From contig NZ_CP022523.1 in the NCBI RefSeq assembly GCF_002850255.1, positions 1,064,486 through 1,128,485 on the forward strand: a stretch of DNA of 64,000 nt, in the 5' to 3' direction. Below the pieces are notes generated by a model. That model saw only the letters and a list, made by a program, of their open reading frames with translations, was not told the origin of the DNA and did no database searches. This document shows positions 37,978 to 47,187 of the stretch, piece after piece; the stretch's first letter is position 1; the number at the start of each line of letters is the position of its first letter. Origin of the DNA: Pseudoalteromonas sp. NC201 (GTDB taxonomy: Bacteria; Pseudomonadota; Gammaproteobacteria; Enterobacterales; Alteromonadaceae). Made by a program: the position numbers and the translations under genes.

Positions 37978-38331
37978 ATGAACCAAACCCTTAAATTTTT
38001 ACTGTCTATCATAATCGTCGTCGTGACTTTTGTCGTGTCAGCAACCTTAGCTGGGATGTTGGCGGAGTATGTGGGCTGGTGGAAGAAGCCAGTGATTGGT
38101 GGTGTAGCAGCGGCTTGTGTGGTGTTGTCGGGTTATATAAGTGCGCCGGTGTATAAGCTGTATTCTGCGGCGGTATGGCTGTTGATTGGTGCAGTTGCAG
38201 CTTGGGTGATGTCGAGTGTGTTTATGTATGCTGAGGATGCCGACACCTCAGTGCCTTTGTATGTGACCTACGCAAGTGGTGTGTTTGCTTTGGCGCTTTG
38301 CTGGGTTTGGGAGCGTCGAAAGGTTGTGTGA
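37978..38331 (+). CDS. Small four-helix membrane protein
   Basis: 117 residues, nearly all hydrophobic, with four predicted helices (LKFLLSIIIVVVTFVVSATLAGM; GGVAAACVVLSGYI; SAAVWLLIGAVAAWVMSSVFMY; YASGVFALALCWVWE). AAGGTGAATT precedes the ATG. It follows the membrane protein at 37183 by 24 bp, so they may form a pair. I have no function for it. REP repeats begin 30 bp past the stop codon. Confidence 0.65.
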   Translation: MNQTLKFLLSIIIVVVTFVVSATLAGMLAEYVGWWKKPVIGGVAAACVVLSGYISAPVYKLYSAAVWLLIGAVAAWVMSSVFMYAEDADTSVPLYVTYASGVFALALCWVWERRKVV

Positions 38332-38360
38332 GGGATTGGTTCTCTGGAATAGGATGCAAG

Positions 38361-38556
38361 AGATCGCCGCGTAAAGCGGCTCCCACCAGCGGGTCTAGTG
38401 TGGTGGGAGCGGATTTATTCCGCGATATTTTCTGTAAAGCTCGCCGCGTAAAGCGGCTCCTACGTGAAGTGGTTTTTACCAGTGGGATCTAGTATGGTGG
38501 GAGCGGATTTATTCCGCGATGTTTTGTGTAGAGATCCCCGAATAAAGCGGCTCCTA
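38361..38556. repeat. REP-type repeats, about two and a half units
   Basis: GATCGCCGCGTAAAGCGGCTCCCACC (38362), GCTCGCCGCGTAAAGCGGCTCC (38438) and GATCCCCGAATAAAGCGGCTCC (38533), alternating with GTGGGAGCGGATTTATTCCGCGAT. These pair with one another in hairpins. They extend an open frame upstream of the gene at 38590, which should not be read as coding. Confidence 0.85.
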
Positions 38557-38589
38557 CCTACTTATTCAATTGTTAAAGGAATATTCAAT

Positions 38590-39831
38590 ATGACTCCAAG
38601 TGCGTTACGCAAAGCAGTTAATGCCTTTTCTCAAGATACTCAGCATCAACCGGATTATTATTTTGTTGAAGGCTATGTGATAGGCAAAGTTGCCATTAAT
38701 GATATTGCTGAAATACACGAGTGGTTGCCTGAGCTCTTTGGTGATTACACGGCTATTTACCGTGCTCAGTTAGAGGCCTTAATGGATTTGCATGAGCAGT
38801 GCGTTTCAAGCTTGGATGGAAAAACTTATAAGTTGCCAAAAGAGTGTGCGCTCTCTAAGCAAGACTTTGCTGCATCATTAGCAAAGGGGGCTCCGTTACC
38901 GAGCTTTTGTCTTGGTCTGCTTAAGGCGTTGGATAAAGTATCTTTTGAGAACTTGTCACTAGAGCAGAAAGGTGCGGTAAGTGAATTACAACAACAGCTC
39001 ACCGGATTTACAAGCTTAGATGCAGCAAAGGCGGCATTTTCAAACGCTGAGCCTACGATGCCTTTTGAGCGAGAGGCTCATGACGTAAAGCGTTATTTGG
39101 CTGGCGCGATTATGGAGTTAGGGGATACTTTAATTTGGGATCCTGAGTTAGACAACGAGCTCGGAGCATTTGAATTTGAAGAAGATTTTGATGAAGAACA
39201 AGAAGAAATAAGAAACTCACTGATTGAGAACTTACTCAAATTGACTCACATTGATTCAATCCCTTTACTTGACCAGTTTATCCTTAATAAAGAACAAGAC
39301 TTTATTACGCCTGATTATATTGAGGAAAATCAAGGCAATTTTTGGCTTATCCACGAAACCAGACCTTATATGTTTATTCGTTACCATAAAGCATGGATTT
39401 ACTTTTGGGCAGACAGAGTACAAGAGGCGGTTGATGAGCTAGACGTGCTGCTGCGACTTAATCCAAACGATAATCAAGCCTGTCGATACCTGTATGTGAA
39501 CGGTTTAGTCATCTTAAAACAGTGGGATAAACTACAAGCTTGCCTTGATGAATATGAAGAAGAGAGTATTTTTATGCTATCTGCAGAGGCGCTGATGCAT
39601 TTTGCGCAGGGTGGCGAGAGCAAAGCTTTGAATGAGCTAAAAGCGACAATCAAAGGGTACAATAAGCACTTTATCAAGATGCTTACAGGTCAAGAAAAGA
39701 CTAAGCAAAAAGAGATATATGGCTACACATTGGGTTCAAAAGAAGAAGTCTTAAGTTATATAGATTGTGGTGGCAAAAAAGCCTGGTTAAGCGTTGAAGG
39801 AAGCCTCTTTTGGCTGCGTAAAAAATCATAG
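38590..39831 (+). CDS. UPF0149/YecA-like protein with C-terminal TPR-like helices
   Basis: 413-residue cytoplasmic protein beginning at the ATG at 38590, chosen because AAAGGAATATTCAAT precedes it; an in-frame upstream extension to 38464 is only REP sequence. The N-terminal ~130 residues (YYFVEGYVIGKVAIND..., W, ...PSFCLGLLKALDKV) look like the UPF0149 (YecA/YgfB) fold. A second region has an acidic cluster (EFEEDFDEEQEEI, about 195-207), and residues about 255-345 form TPR-like helical pairs (AWIYFWADRVQEAVDELDVLLRLNPND). It may bind another protein, but the function is unknown. Both parts are weakly supported. Confidence 0.5.
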   Translation: MTPSALRKAVNAFSQDTQHQPDYYFVEGYVIGKVAINDIAEIHEWLPELFGDYTAIYRAQLEALMDLHEQCVSSLDGKTYKLPKECALSKQDFAASLAKGAPLPSFCLGLLKALDKVSFENLSLEQKGAVSELQQQLTGFTSLDAAKAAFSNAEPTMPFEREAHDVKRYLAGAIMELGDTLIWDPELDNELGAFEFEEDFDEEQEEIRNSLIENLLKLTHIDSIPLLDQFILNKEQDFITPDYIEENQGNFWLIHETRPYMFIRYHKAWIYFWADRVQEAVDELDVLLRLNPNDNQACRYLYVNGLVILKQWDKLQACLDEYEEESIFMLSAEALMHFAQGGESKALNELKATIKGYNKHFIKMLTGQEKTKQKEIYGYTLGSKEEVLSYIDCGGKKAWLSVEGSLFWLRKKS

Positions 39832-39962
39832 CGGACTTTGGATAAATTAAGCAAGTTGAGATGCAAAGCTAAGAGCTGTTCACCGGTGAAGTTGACCTTC
39901 ACCGGGGTTATCGACAAGATTTTCTCGCCTCAAAATAGTTCACTTAATTAAGCGAATTAGTA

Positions 39963-42146
39963 TTAGAAGTCATATCGGATAGAGGCTGCAAAGCTTCGTC
40001 CCGCACTTTCAAGTCCATCTAAGCTTTCTGTTATACCGTGGCCTGCAAGATTGCCGTGTTGGTAGTAAGTTTTATCAAATAGATTACGAATAGCTAAATT
40101 TACGGCAGTATTATCACCCAATTTAACTTGTGCTAACCAGTCAATCGTGCCGTATCCAGGAGTTTGGTATTTACCTGTGTTCACTTTGGTCATTTTTTTA
40201 GCAAAATTAAGGATAAGATCTGAACTCACCATATCATTTTGATACTTGAAGCCTAGGTTCCCTGACAGCGGATTAATGGAACTGATATATTCATCTGTCT
40301 CATCATTTTTACCATCTTGATATGTTGCGCTAAATGAAACAGACAATGTATCGGTAGCATAGTAAGTGGTGGAGAACTCAGCTCCTTTGATCGTAACTGA
40401 ATCAATGTTCTGGTATTGGAATTTGTCATGGTTATAGGCAAAGTTTCCTTCATCATCCAATATGGTTTCACGGCTTATAAGTTCTGTGGACAAGAAGTTA
40501 TCAAACTTATTGTGGAACAGTGCAGTTGAAATAGTGAAGTCACCAATATGGCCACGTAATCCAAGTTCTAAGGTGTCACTTTCTTCTGGACTTAAGTCCT
40601 CTGCTGGTAAGATTTCATATAAATATTCTGCAGAAGCCTGATTGTAGTGTTCAATATAGGCTAGATCATAAGGCGGTACTTTGAACCCTTGGCCGTACTG
40701 AGCAAAAACAGAAAGCATGTTGTTTAGATAATACAAACCACCTAAATTAAACGATAAATGTTGATCGTCTATTTTCGCAAATTCTGTACCATCGGTCTTT
40801 AAGGTACCGCTTGGGTCCATGCTGTAATAATCGAAACGTAGGCCTGGCGTAACTATAAGTTTGTCATCTAGTAGCTTTATTTCGTCATTGATGAATAGGC
40901 CAGCGCGAAGTGTATCATTTTTCGGGAATTTATTGGTAATGTCATCTTTGATGACTTCGCCTTCCACTTCTCGGTATTCACGTACTGTGCGTAGGCTCTC
41001 AGTGGTTTCTATATCAACACCGTAACCAAGAGTATGTTGCTTATCGAGTGCTTTACTCGCGTGAGAAATAAAACCATACGTAGTTTGCTCATAAGTACCG
41101 GTTTTCCACATGTCGCGTTTTTCGATAACACCAAACATAGGCGCGTTAATATCGAGTAAAGCATACTCTTGATCGTCTTGAACACTGTTTGTGTAATACA
41201 AATTAAACTGTGCTGTGTCCCAAACGCTATTGCCCGTATCGTTGTGATAACTCAGGCGGAACGAATCTGTGTGCTTTTCGGTCTCTGTACTTTCCGTCGC
41301 GATGTTGTAGCCATATTTAGCTAGACCACGGAAATATGCCAATAGACCATCGGCAAGGTCGCCACTTACATCTTGGCGCCACAGATCAGCAGAAACATTG
41401 ACATAATCTTTGTCGTTGAAGTTGTATTTTAATTTGTAAAGTAAGCTTTGAGAGTCTATATCAAAGGGAGCGCGGGTGTTGTGCTTATTTTGTTCCTCTT
41501 TACCATCTCTGGCTGTTAGGCTCAGTAAGTGGTCAAAATTGCCATGCTGGCCTGCTAGCGTTGCACTTAGATTAGTTTGTTCACTGAGGTCGCTATAGCC
41601 TATCCTTACACGTGCGCCAAGATGCTCATTGTCGTTAAGATAATCACTGGCATCTTTGGTGGTAAATACCACAATACCCCCCAACGCATCGGAACCATAG
41701 AGAGATGAGCTGGCTCCTTTCGCAACTTCAACTTGTTTTATCGTATCAGTATCAATAAAACCTCGGCCCACTATATCGTTGAGTCCATCCGCGCCATAGC
41801 CTTCATTCATGCGCATACCGTCTTTTATGATCAATACTCTATCGCCGCCCATTGCTCGAACCTGAATATTTTGTGCACCACCTATACGCCCCGTAATCTT
41901 TATACTTGGATCATACTGAAAAAGCTGATTTACATCGGTGATTACTTGTTCTTCGATGTCTTGGCTAGACATTACGGAGATACTAGCTGCTACGTCTTTA
42001 AGTGGCTTCTCACTACGAGATCCACTAACAACGATAACTTCTAAATCATCTGCGGAAACCGCGTTATCGGCTAACGCAACCGTTGATCCAGAAGCAATAA
42101 TTGAGGCGATAAGTAGTCGCAAATAGTGTGTTTTTGCAAAGCGCAT
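39963..42146 (-). CDS. TonB-dependent receptor, heme/hemoprotein-type (HmuR-like)
   Basis: 727-residue outer-membrane receptor with a signal peptide (to about residue 26, VALADNA) and a TonB-box-like LEVIVVSGSRSEK region. The plug has IQVRAMGGDRVLIIKDGMRMNEGYGADG and IKQVEVAKGASSSLYGSDALGGIVVFTTK. In the barrel, GQGFKVPPYDLAY is reminiscent of the FRAP-PYD motif of hemoglobin/transferrin-type receptors. It is encoded divergently from the ExbB-DUF2149-CobN operon, with a Fur-like site between, so it is likely the outer-membrane part of that system. It probably binds heme or another metal tetrapyrrole and passes it to the periplasm; the ligand is inferred from context only. Confidence 0.9.
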   Translation of the reverse strand: MRFAKTHYLRLLIASIIASGSTVALADNAVSADDLEVIVVSGSRSEKPLKDVAASISVMSSQDIEEQVITDVNQLFQYDPSIKITGRIGGAQNIQVRAMGGDRVLIIKDGMRMNEGYGADGLNDIVGRGFIDTDTIKQVEVAKGASSSLYGSDALGGIVVFTTKDASDYLNDNEHLGARVRIGYSDLSEQTNLSATLAGQHGNFDHLLSLTARDGKEEQNKHNTRAPFDIDSQSLLYKLKYNFNDKDYVNVSADLWRQDVSGDLADGLLAYFRGLAKYGYNIATESTETEKHTDSFRLSYHNDTGNSVWDTAQFNLYYTNSVQDDQEYALLDINAPMFGVIEKRDMWKTGTYEQTTYGFISHASKALDKQHTLGYGVDIETTESLRTVREYREVEGEVIKDDITNKFPKNDTLRAGLFINDEIKLLDDKLIVTPGLRFDYYSMDPSGTLKTDGTEFAKIDDQHLSFNLGGLYYLNNMLSVFAQYGQGFKVPPYDLAYIEHYNQASAEYLYEILPAEDLSPEESDTLELGLRGHIGDFTISTALFHNKFDNFLSTELISRETILDDEGNFAYNHDKFQYQNIDSVTIKGAEFSTTYYATDTLSVSFSATYQDGKNDETDEYISSINPLSGNLGFKYQNDMVSSDLILNFAKKMTKVNTGKYQTPGYGTIDWLAQVKLGDNTAVNLAIRNLFDKTYYQHGNLAGHGITESLDGLESAGRSFAASIRYDF

Positions 42147-42231
42147 GATGAGATTCCTATGAATATTTTATTGCTGAGCTGCTACTAAAATTTGCGAAGA
42201 TCATACCTCTATTATTAAAAAGATCAATCTA

Positions 42232-42250
42232 AATAATAATAATTTCCATT
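42232..42250. promoter_or_regulatory. Weak Fur-box-like site in the divergent promoter region
   Basis: AATAATAATAATTTCCATT matches 12 of 19 Fur consensus positions, weaker than the boxes at 31431 and 47410. It lies between the receptor (ATG at 42146) and the ExbB-like gene (GTG at 42316), so it could regulate both. Confidence 0.4.
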
Positions 42251-42315
42251 TGTGTTGTTGTAAGTTATTACATTTTCAAGTACATTGTCGCGATAATTTA
42301 TAGAGGGGAATTATT

Positions 42316-42843
42316 GTGAATATACAAGCAATAGAAATGCTAATGGCCAATGTATCTGAGCTGCTAATGACGCCAGTTATTATTGTAATATCAGTACTTT
42401 TTGTTTACGCATTTTTTGCACTTGGACGCTTTGTATCCGAATTTTTAATTCGTAGGAAAAGTCGTTTGTCATACCAACGTGGAATAGATAATAAGTCGTT
42501 ACAAAGCCACAACGGCTTTCATGTTCATAACTATTTTATTGCGAATCCAAGCGCATCTGAAGATGAGTTAGAGGTGTTTGCATTAAAGCAGCTCGAAACG
42601 CTTCGAATTGTTACGCGGGTTGCTCCAATGCTAGGTCTTATCGCGACAATGATCCCAATGGGGCCGGCGTTAAAGGCGCTCGCAGACGGTAACATTCAGG
42701 GGATCAGCGAAAACTTAATTATTGCGTTTGCTGCGGTAATATGGGGACTTGTTATTTCTACACTTACTTTTTGGCCCGCTTCGGTTAAGAAACGTTGGTG
42801 TGCTCAGGAGTTGATCAACATTCGAAAACTGAGAGGGGAATAA
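42316..42843 (+). CDS. MotA/TolQ/ExbB-family protein (HmuT-like)
   Basis: 175-residue inner-membrane protein starting at GTG 42316 with GAGGGGAATTATT before it. A first membrane helix at about 17-40 (TPVIIVISVLFVYAFFALGRF) is followed by a cytoplasmic charged loop and the family-typical segment TRVAPMLGLIATMIPMGPALKALADGN (about 98-124), then a last helix (IIAFAAVIWGLVISTLTFW). This is the MotA_ExbB fold of ion-driven force generators. It begins a three-gene operon with a DUF2149 gene and a CobN-like chelatase. In Bacteroidetes hmu loci the HmuT protein is of this type. It should form the energy-coupling motor for the chelatase or for transfer across the periplasm. Confidence 0.85.
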   Translation: MNIQAIEMLMANVSELLMTPVIIVISVLFVYAFFALGRFVSEFLIRRKSRLSYQRGIDNKSLQSHNGFHVHNYFIANPSASEDELEVFALKQLETLRIVTRVAPMLGLIATMIPMGPALKALADGNIQGISENLIIAFAAVIWGLVISTLTFWPASVKKRWCAQELINIRKLRGE

Positions 42844-42848
42844 TTTCC

Positions 42849-43196
42849 ATGCGCTTTTTAGATGAAGACGAAGAATTAAACCCTATTGTGAGTGCCGTAA
42901 ATTTGGTTGATGTTTTTTTGGTGATTATCGCGGCGTTACTGATTTCTATTGCGCAAAATCCACTCAGTCCATTTACATCAGAAAATGTCACTGTGGTAAA
43001 AAACGCCGGTGAACCCAACATGGAAGTGATCGTGAAAGAAGGCAAGGAAATTAAGCAATATAAATCTAATGGAGAAATAGGCTCTGGAGAAGGCATGAGA
43101 GCCGGGGTCGCATATAAAATGGCAGACGGTAGTTTTGTCTATATTCCAGAGAATGAAAAGAAAACTGAAAACAATGCGAAGGAGACAAACAGATGA
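42849..43196 (+). CDS. DUF2149 membrane protein (HmuU-like)
   Basis: 115-residue protein starting at the ATG at 42849. A GAGGGGAATAATTTCC ribosome site precedes it and overlaps the preceding stop. An N-terminal segment MRFLDEDEELNPIVSAVNLVDVF leads into one hydrophobic helix (DVFLVIIAALLISIAQ), and the rest is a short periplasmic domain ending with GSGEGMRAGVAYKMADGSFVYIPE, the hallmark of DUF2149. Its size and membrane-plus-periplasmic layout resemble ExbD/TolR, so it may be the stator partner of the ExbB-like protein. In archaea and Bacteroidetes it is associated with CobN-like chelatases. Its stop overlaps the chelatase start (ATGA). Confidence 0.8.
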   Translation: MRFLDEDEELNPIVSAVNLVDVFLVIIAALLISIAQNPLSPFTSENVTVVKNAGEPNMEVIVKEGKEIKQYKSNGEIGSGEGMRAGVAYKMADGSFVYIPENEKKTENNAKETNR

Positions 43197-46100
43197 CCCG
43201 ACTATTCGCGCTGCTCATTTTAGCTTTGTCTTCTTTCCAAAGTTTTGCACAGCAACAGCCTGAAGTGTTGATTATGATGTCAGGACATGCTTCTAAATCA
43301 AAAGGAGAGTTATTGCTCTCGCTGGCCGAAGATCAGCCTTTTAAACTGACTAACTTTAGCACTCGTGGCAAATCAGAAGATGAGATCCGAGCCGCTTGGC
43401 AAAGTGCTAAGTTGATTTTACTGGATGGTATTAATCCTATGCTGTCACAGTATATGTTTGCAGATTACACATCATATTTGACAGATTATCCAGAGGTTCC
43501 TGTGATCTCTTTAGGGGATCTTGAAAACATGAAAATGAATCAAGGGTTATCCCCGTCGCAGCATACAACATTGGGCGCATACTACAATAATGCAGGTAGC
43601 CAAAACTACCGTAACATGATGTTGTACATATCGACTAAGGTATTTGGGTTATCGAGTGAAGCGCCAGAGCCGGTAAAGGTAGTGCCAAATGTAGGTCTAT
43701 ATCATCCTGATTTTAAATCTAGCGTTACAGCTAATCAAAGCGAATTCTTTAACTGGTTGGATGTTGAAGACAATCAGCCGGTTATCGCGATTGCTATTCA
43801 CCGCTCTGTAATTGACTACGAGCAACAGCAAGTCGTGGATACCTTAATCCATGGATTACAAAAGAAAGGAGCAAAGGCGCTCGCCTTTTTCTTTGAAGGT
43901 AATGACGAGTCATTGACTTACCCTGAGCTATTAACGGATGAGAATGGGGCGAGAGTTGATTTGCTCATTAATTACCGCTCACTTCACTACGTAGAAAAGC
44001 GTCGTGCTGAGTTTGCTCAAATTGGGGTGCCAGTTATTCATGCAATGAATTACACCGAAGGTGATGAAGCTGCTTTTAACCAAGATCATGCTGGCATTTC
44101 TCCTTCGTTAACGCCATTTTTCTTAGTAATGCCTGAGGATACAGGGAGTGTAGATCCGAGCATCATCGCTGCGAATGATAAAGGTGTGAAGGTGGTAATG
44201 CAGGCGCAGCTTGATGCGCTGGTTGAGCGGGCATTTAATCACGCGAATTTAGCGCATATTAAAAATCGTGAGAAAAAAATCGCTACATTTATCTGGAATT
44301 ACCCTCCCGGAGAAAAAAATATAGGTGCTGCATTTTTAGATGTTCCAAGCTCAATTGTGAATATTGCCGATGCAATGAAAGCCAAGGGTTACGATGTGAA
44401 GCAAGCTCATCCAGAGCAAATTATTGAGCAAGCTGGCAAACTTTTACGTCCTTATTATCGTGGAGAAGATGCTGAAGCACTGGTTGATGTTGGTCTTGCT
44501 GATTATATGCCTTTATCCACTTATCAGCGTTGGTTTGACTCTTTGCCACAACACGTTACAGCGCCAATTGTGGAAAAATTTGGCAAGCCAAGCGAAAGTA
44601 CCATGGTGCGTGAACACAATGGTGAACCTATGTTTGTTATTCCACGGATGGACTTAGGCAACATGATAATTTTGCCTCAAGGGGTTCGCGGCAGTAACGC
44701 AAAAGAGCATTCAGCAGCCTATCACAGCACAAAGTCTGTTATTAACCATGGTTATTTGGCAATGTATTTGTATGCTAGAGAGACGTTTGGTGCGGACGCG
44801 GTAATTCACTTAGGCACGCACGGCTCACAAGAGTGGTTAAGTGGTAAAGAGCGCGGATTATCTGTATATGACGCGCCGAATTTGGCAATTGGGAACATTC
44901 CGGTGTTCTATCCATATATTATTGATAATGTTGGTGAAGCGATGCAAGCTAAGCGTCGAGGCCGAGCGACTATGATAAGTCATCTTACTCCAGGGTTTGC
45001 CAAAGCAGGGCTTTATACGGATGTTGCTGAACTTAGTGAGCTTATTACAAATTATCTGATGCTTGCTGAAGGCTTGACGCGTGAGAATACACGGGCAGAA
45101 ATCATTACCCTCGCAACTAAGTTGAATATGCTGAAAGACTTAGGACTTGACGAAAAGGCTTTATCTCAAGCGTTCGATGCACATATTAGTAAGTTGCAAG
45201 ATCATCTTAATACCTTAGCGCAGATGAGCCAACCTTTAGGGATCCATATTTTTGGCGAACTACCGGAAGAGGCACATCTATACAGCACAATCTTACAAAT
45301 GCTTGGGGACGACTTTACTCACCTTGCGGGTGAGTATGAACGTGAGCATGGTTTAGCTTTCGCAAAAGAGCAACAAATTGATGAACGTAACGTTGTAAAG
45401 CTTGAAGCGCTTGAGGGTTTTCAGTTATTGCAGAGCGTGTTGGGTGGGCAACAACAACTAGAGTTACCTGACACCCTTAAAGGACCAATTGACTTAGCAA
45501 AGACCTATTGGGATAACTTCCATCAAATCGCTGAACTAGAGGGCTTACTGAATGGACTATCTGGACAATACATACCTGTAAGTCACGGTGGTGATCCTAT
45601 TCGCAATCCTGCAGCTGTGCCCACAGGTCGGAATCTGCTTGGTTTTAATCCCGCAAAAGTACCATCAAAAGAAGCCTATGAAGCGGGAGTTAACATGCTA
45701 GAGCAAACTGTTGCTGATTATCAGGCAAAACATGGGCGATATCCTCAAAAGCTCGCATTTTCTCTTTGGTCCCTAGAGACTATGCGCCATCAAGGGGCGT
45801 TAGAGGCACAAATTTTACACGCGATGGGTATAAAGCCTAAATGGAACCCGCAGGGTAATATTGTTGGTACGGAAGTGATCCCATATTCTGAATTGGGGCG
45901 TCCGAGAATTGATGTGGTGATATCGGCAACAGGTCTTTATCGCGACGCATTTCCTAACGTAATGCTGTGGTTGGCCGAAGCCATTGATAAAGTGGCGAAG
46001 ATGAAAGAAGAAAACAACTTTGTTTATCGCCACGCTAGCAATTTAAAACAGCAGCTTATAGAGGAAGGAAAATCTGAGGATGATGCTGATTACCTTTCAT

Positions 46101-47116
46101 CGGTACGGATCTTTTCGAATGAAACAGGTGCTTACGGTACTGGCTTGGCGGGAATGAGCCTTGCTTCAGATACGTGGGATGATGACAGTAAGCTTGCGAA
46201 TCTTTACTTAGACCGGATGGGGTTCGGTTATGGCAAAGATGAATCTCGCTGGAGTGAGAATCTTTCAGAAACAGGACTCTATGCCAAGGTGTTATCGGGT
46301 ACAGATGGCGTTGTATTTTCTCGTTCGACTAATCTATATGCTTTGATGACTAATGATGATCCATTTCAATATTTTGGTGGAATTGGTTTAGCTGTTCGCA
46401 GTCTGGACGGTAAAACTCCAAAGATGTATGTAGCGAACTTACGTCGAAAAGGACATGAGAAAACCCAAACATTAGAACAGTTTGTGAGCAATGAAATGCG
46501 CAGTCGGTATTTCCATCCTCGCTGGATACAGGCAATGCAAGACGCGGGGTATGCTGGGGCAACGGCAATACTTGATCGAATGAACAACATGTGGGGTTGG
46601 GAAGTGATGACTCCCGAAGCGGTCAGGGACGATCAATGGCAAGAGTTCTTTGACGTGTATGTTGATGATAAGTATGACATGAAGATGCGAGAGTTCTTTG
46701 AGCAGCATAATGCCGAAGCATTAGCACAGATCCTTGAGCGTATGCTTGAAGCGGTTAGAAAAGGGTATTGGAAAGCCTCTCCTGAGACATTGAAAAAGAT
46801 GCTAGATACTTACACCGAAATTGCAAATCAACATGATGTAGTGACCGATAATAAAAAGTTCACTGAGTATGTTGAACAACAAAATGCGGGGTTTGGTTTA
46901 GTACCCTTGATGCCTGGGCAAGCTGTGCCTAACGTTGATATGACAGCAAGTAAAGCCAATATGGAGCAAGTGACTGGTCAAAAGTTAGAACAAGTCGCTC
47001 AAGGCAAAGAAGTTGAAACTGATTATACCTTGTGGTGGCTACTGGCAGGAATTTTCTTTGCGGGTATGCTGCAGCCCTTGGTTCGACCTATGTTGACTTC
47101 TAAAACATACACTTGA
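43193..47116 (+). CDS. Periplasmic membrane-anchored CobN-like chelatase (HmuS-like)
   Basis: 1307-residue CobN/magnesium-chelatase BchH-like protein with a signal peptide (MTRLFALLILALSSFQSFAQ) and a C-terminal membrane helix (WWLLAGIFFAGMLQPLV) followed by a basic tail, so the catalytic part should be periplasmic. The central metal/tetrapyrrole region holds the CobN hallmark VIHLGTHGSQEWLSGKERG near residue 538, then YPYIIDNVGEAMQAKRRG, and other family blocks RPRIDVVISATGLYRDAFP and SVRIFSNETGAYGTG. Typical CobN is cytoplasmic with CobS/CobT partners, which are absent here, as are all cobalamin genes. It belongs to the HmuS-type of CobN-like enzymes. GGAG precedes the start, and it overlaps DUF2149 by 4 bp. 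I infer heme or metal tetrapyrrole dechelation. Confidence 0.88.
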   Translation: MTRLFALLILALSSFQSFAQQQPEVLIMMSGHASKSKGELLLSLAEDQPFKLTNFSTRGKSEDEIRAAWQSAKLILLDGINPMLSQYMFADYTSYLTDYPEVPVISLGDLENMKMNQGLSPSQHTTLGAYYNNAGSQNYRNMMLYISTKVFGLSSEAPEPVKVVPNVGLYHPDFKSSVTANQSEFFNWLDVEDNQPVIAIAIHRSVIDYEQQQVVDTLIHGLQKKGAKALAFFFEGNDESLTYPELLTDENGARVDLLINYRSLHYVEKRRAEFAQIGVPVIHAMNYTEGDEAAFNQDHAGISPSLTPFFLVMPEDTGSVDPSIIAANDKGVKVVMQAQLDALVERAFNHANLAHIKNREKKIATFIWNYPPGEKNIGAAFLDVPSSIVNIADAMKAKGYDVKQAHPEQIIEQAGKLLRPYYRGEDAEALVDVGLADYMPLSTYQRWFDSLPQHVTAPIVEKFGKPSESTMVREHNGEPMFVIPRMDLGNMIILPQGVRGSNAKEHSAAYHSTKSVINHGYLAMYLYARETFGADAVIHLGTHGSQEWLSGKERGLSVYDAPNLAIGNIPVFYPYIIDNVGEAMQAKRRGRATMISHLTPGFAKAGLYTDVAELSELITNYLMLAEGLTRENTRAEIITLATKLNMLKDLGLDEKALSQAFDAHISKLQDHLNTLAQMSQPLGIHIFGELPEEAHLYSTILQMLGDDFTHLAGEYEREHGLAFAKEQQIDERNVVKLEALEGFQLLQSVLGGQQQLELPDTLKGPIDLAKTYWDNFHQIAELEGLLNGLSGQYIPVSHGGDPIRNPAAVPTGRNLLGFNPAKVPSKEAYEAGVNMLEQTVADYQAKHGRYPQKLAFSLWSLETMRHQGALEAQILHAMGIKPKWNPQGNIVGTEVIPYSELGRPRIDVVISATGLYRDAFPNVMLWLAEAIDKVAKMKEENNFVYRHASNLKQQLIEEGKSEDDADYLSSVRIFSNETGAYGTGLAGMSLASDTWDDDSKLANLYLDRMGFGYGKDESRWSENLSETGLYAKVLSGTDGVVFSRSTNLYALMTNDDPFQYFGGIGLAVRSLDGKTPKMYVANLRRKGHEKTQTLEQFVSNEMRSRYFHPRWIQAMQDAGYAGATAILDRMNNMWGWEVMTPEAVRDDQWQEFFDVYVDDKYDMKMREFFEQHNAEALAQILERMLEAVRKGYWKASPETLKKMLDTYTEIANQHDVVTDNKKFTEYVEQQNAGFGLVPLMPGQAVPNVDMTASKANMEQVTGQKLEQVAQGKEVETDYTLWWLLAGIFFAGMLQPLVRPMLTSKTYT

Positions 47117-47155
47117 TAGCGCTACAAATAAGGCAATATTTGTAAACACCAGTAG

Positions 47156-47187
47156 AAACACAGCAAGTCGAGATAGGCTTGTTGTGT
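47156..47187 (+). terminator. Probable terminator after the chelatase operon
   Basis: AACACAGCAAG (47156-47166) pairs with CTTGTTGTGTT (47177-47187), with one G-T pair. A T-rich stretch follows. It comes 40 bp after the chelatase stop and before the next receptor promoter. Confidence 0.6.

Noticed and set aside
38464..38589. N-terminal extension of the UPF0149-like protein
   Set aside because: The extension is translated REP sequence, and a good ribosome site precedes the ATG at 38590.
39876..39920. Hairpin CCGGTGAAG/CTTCACCGG as terminator
   Set aside because: It is a good stem but has no T run on either strand, so I cannot call a terminator with confidence.
42849..43196. ExbD/TolR protein
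   Set aside because: Size and layout are similar, but the C-terminal GSGEG and GVAY motifs match DUF2149.
43193..47116. Cobalamin biosynthesis CobN
   Set aside because: The protein has a signal peptide and C-terminal anchor and no CobS, CobT or other cob genes are near. A tetrapyrrole dechelatase-like role fits better.
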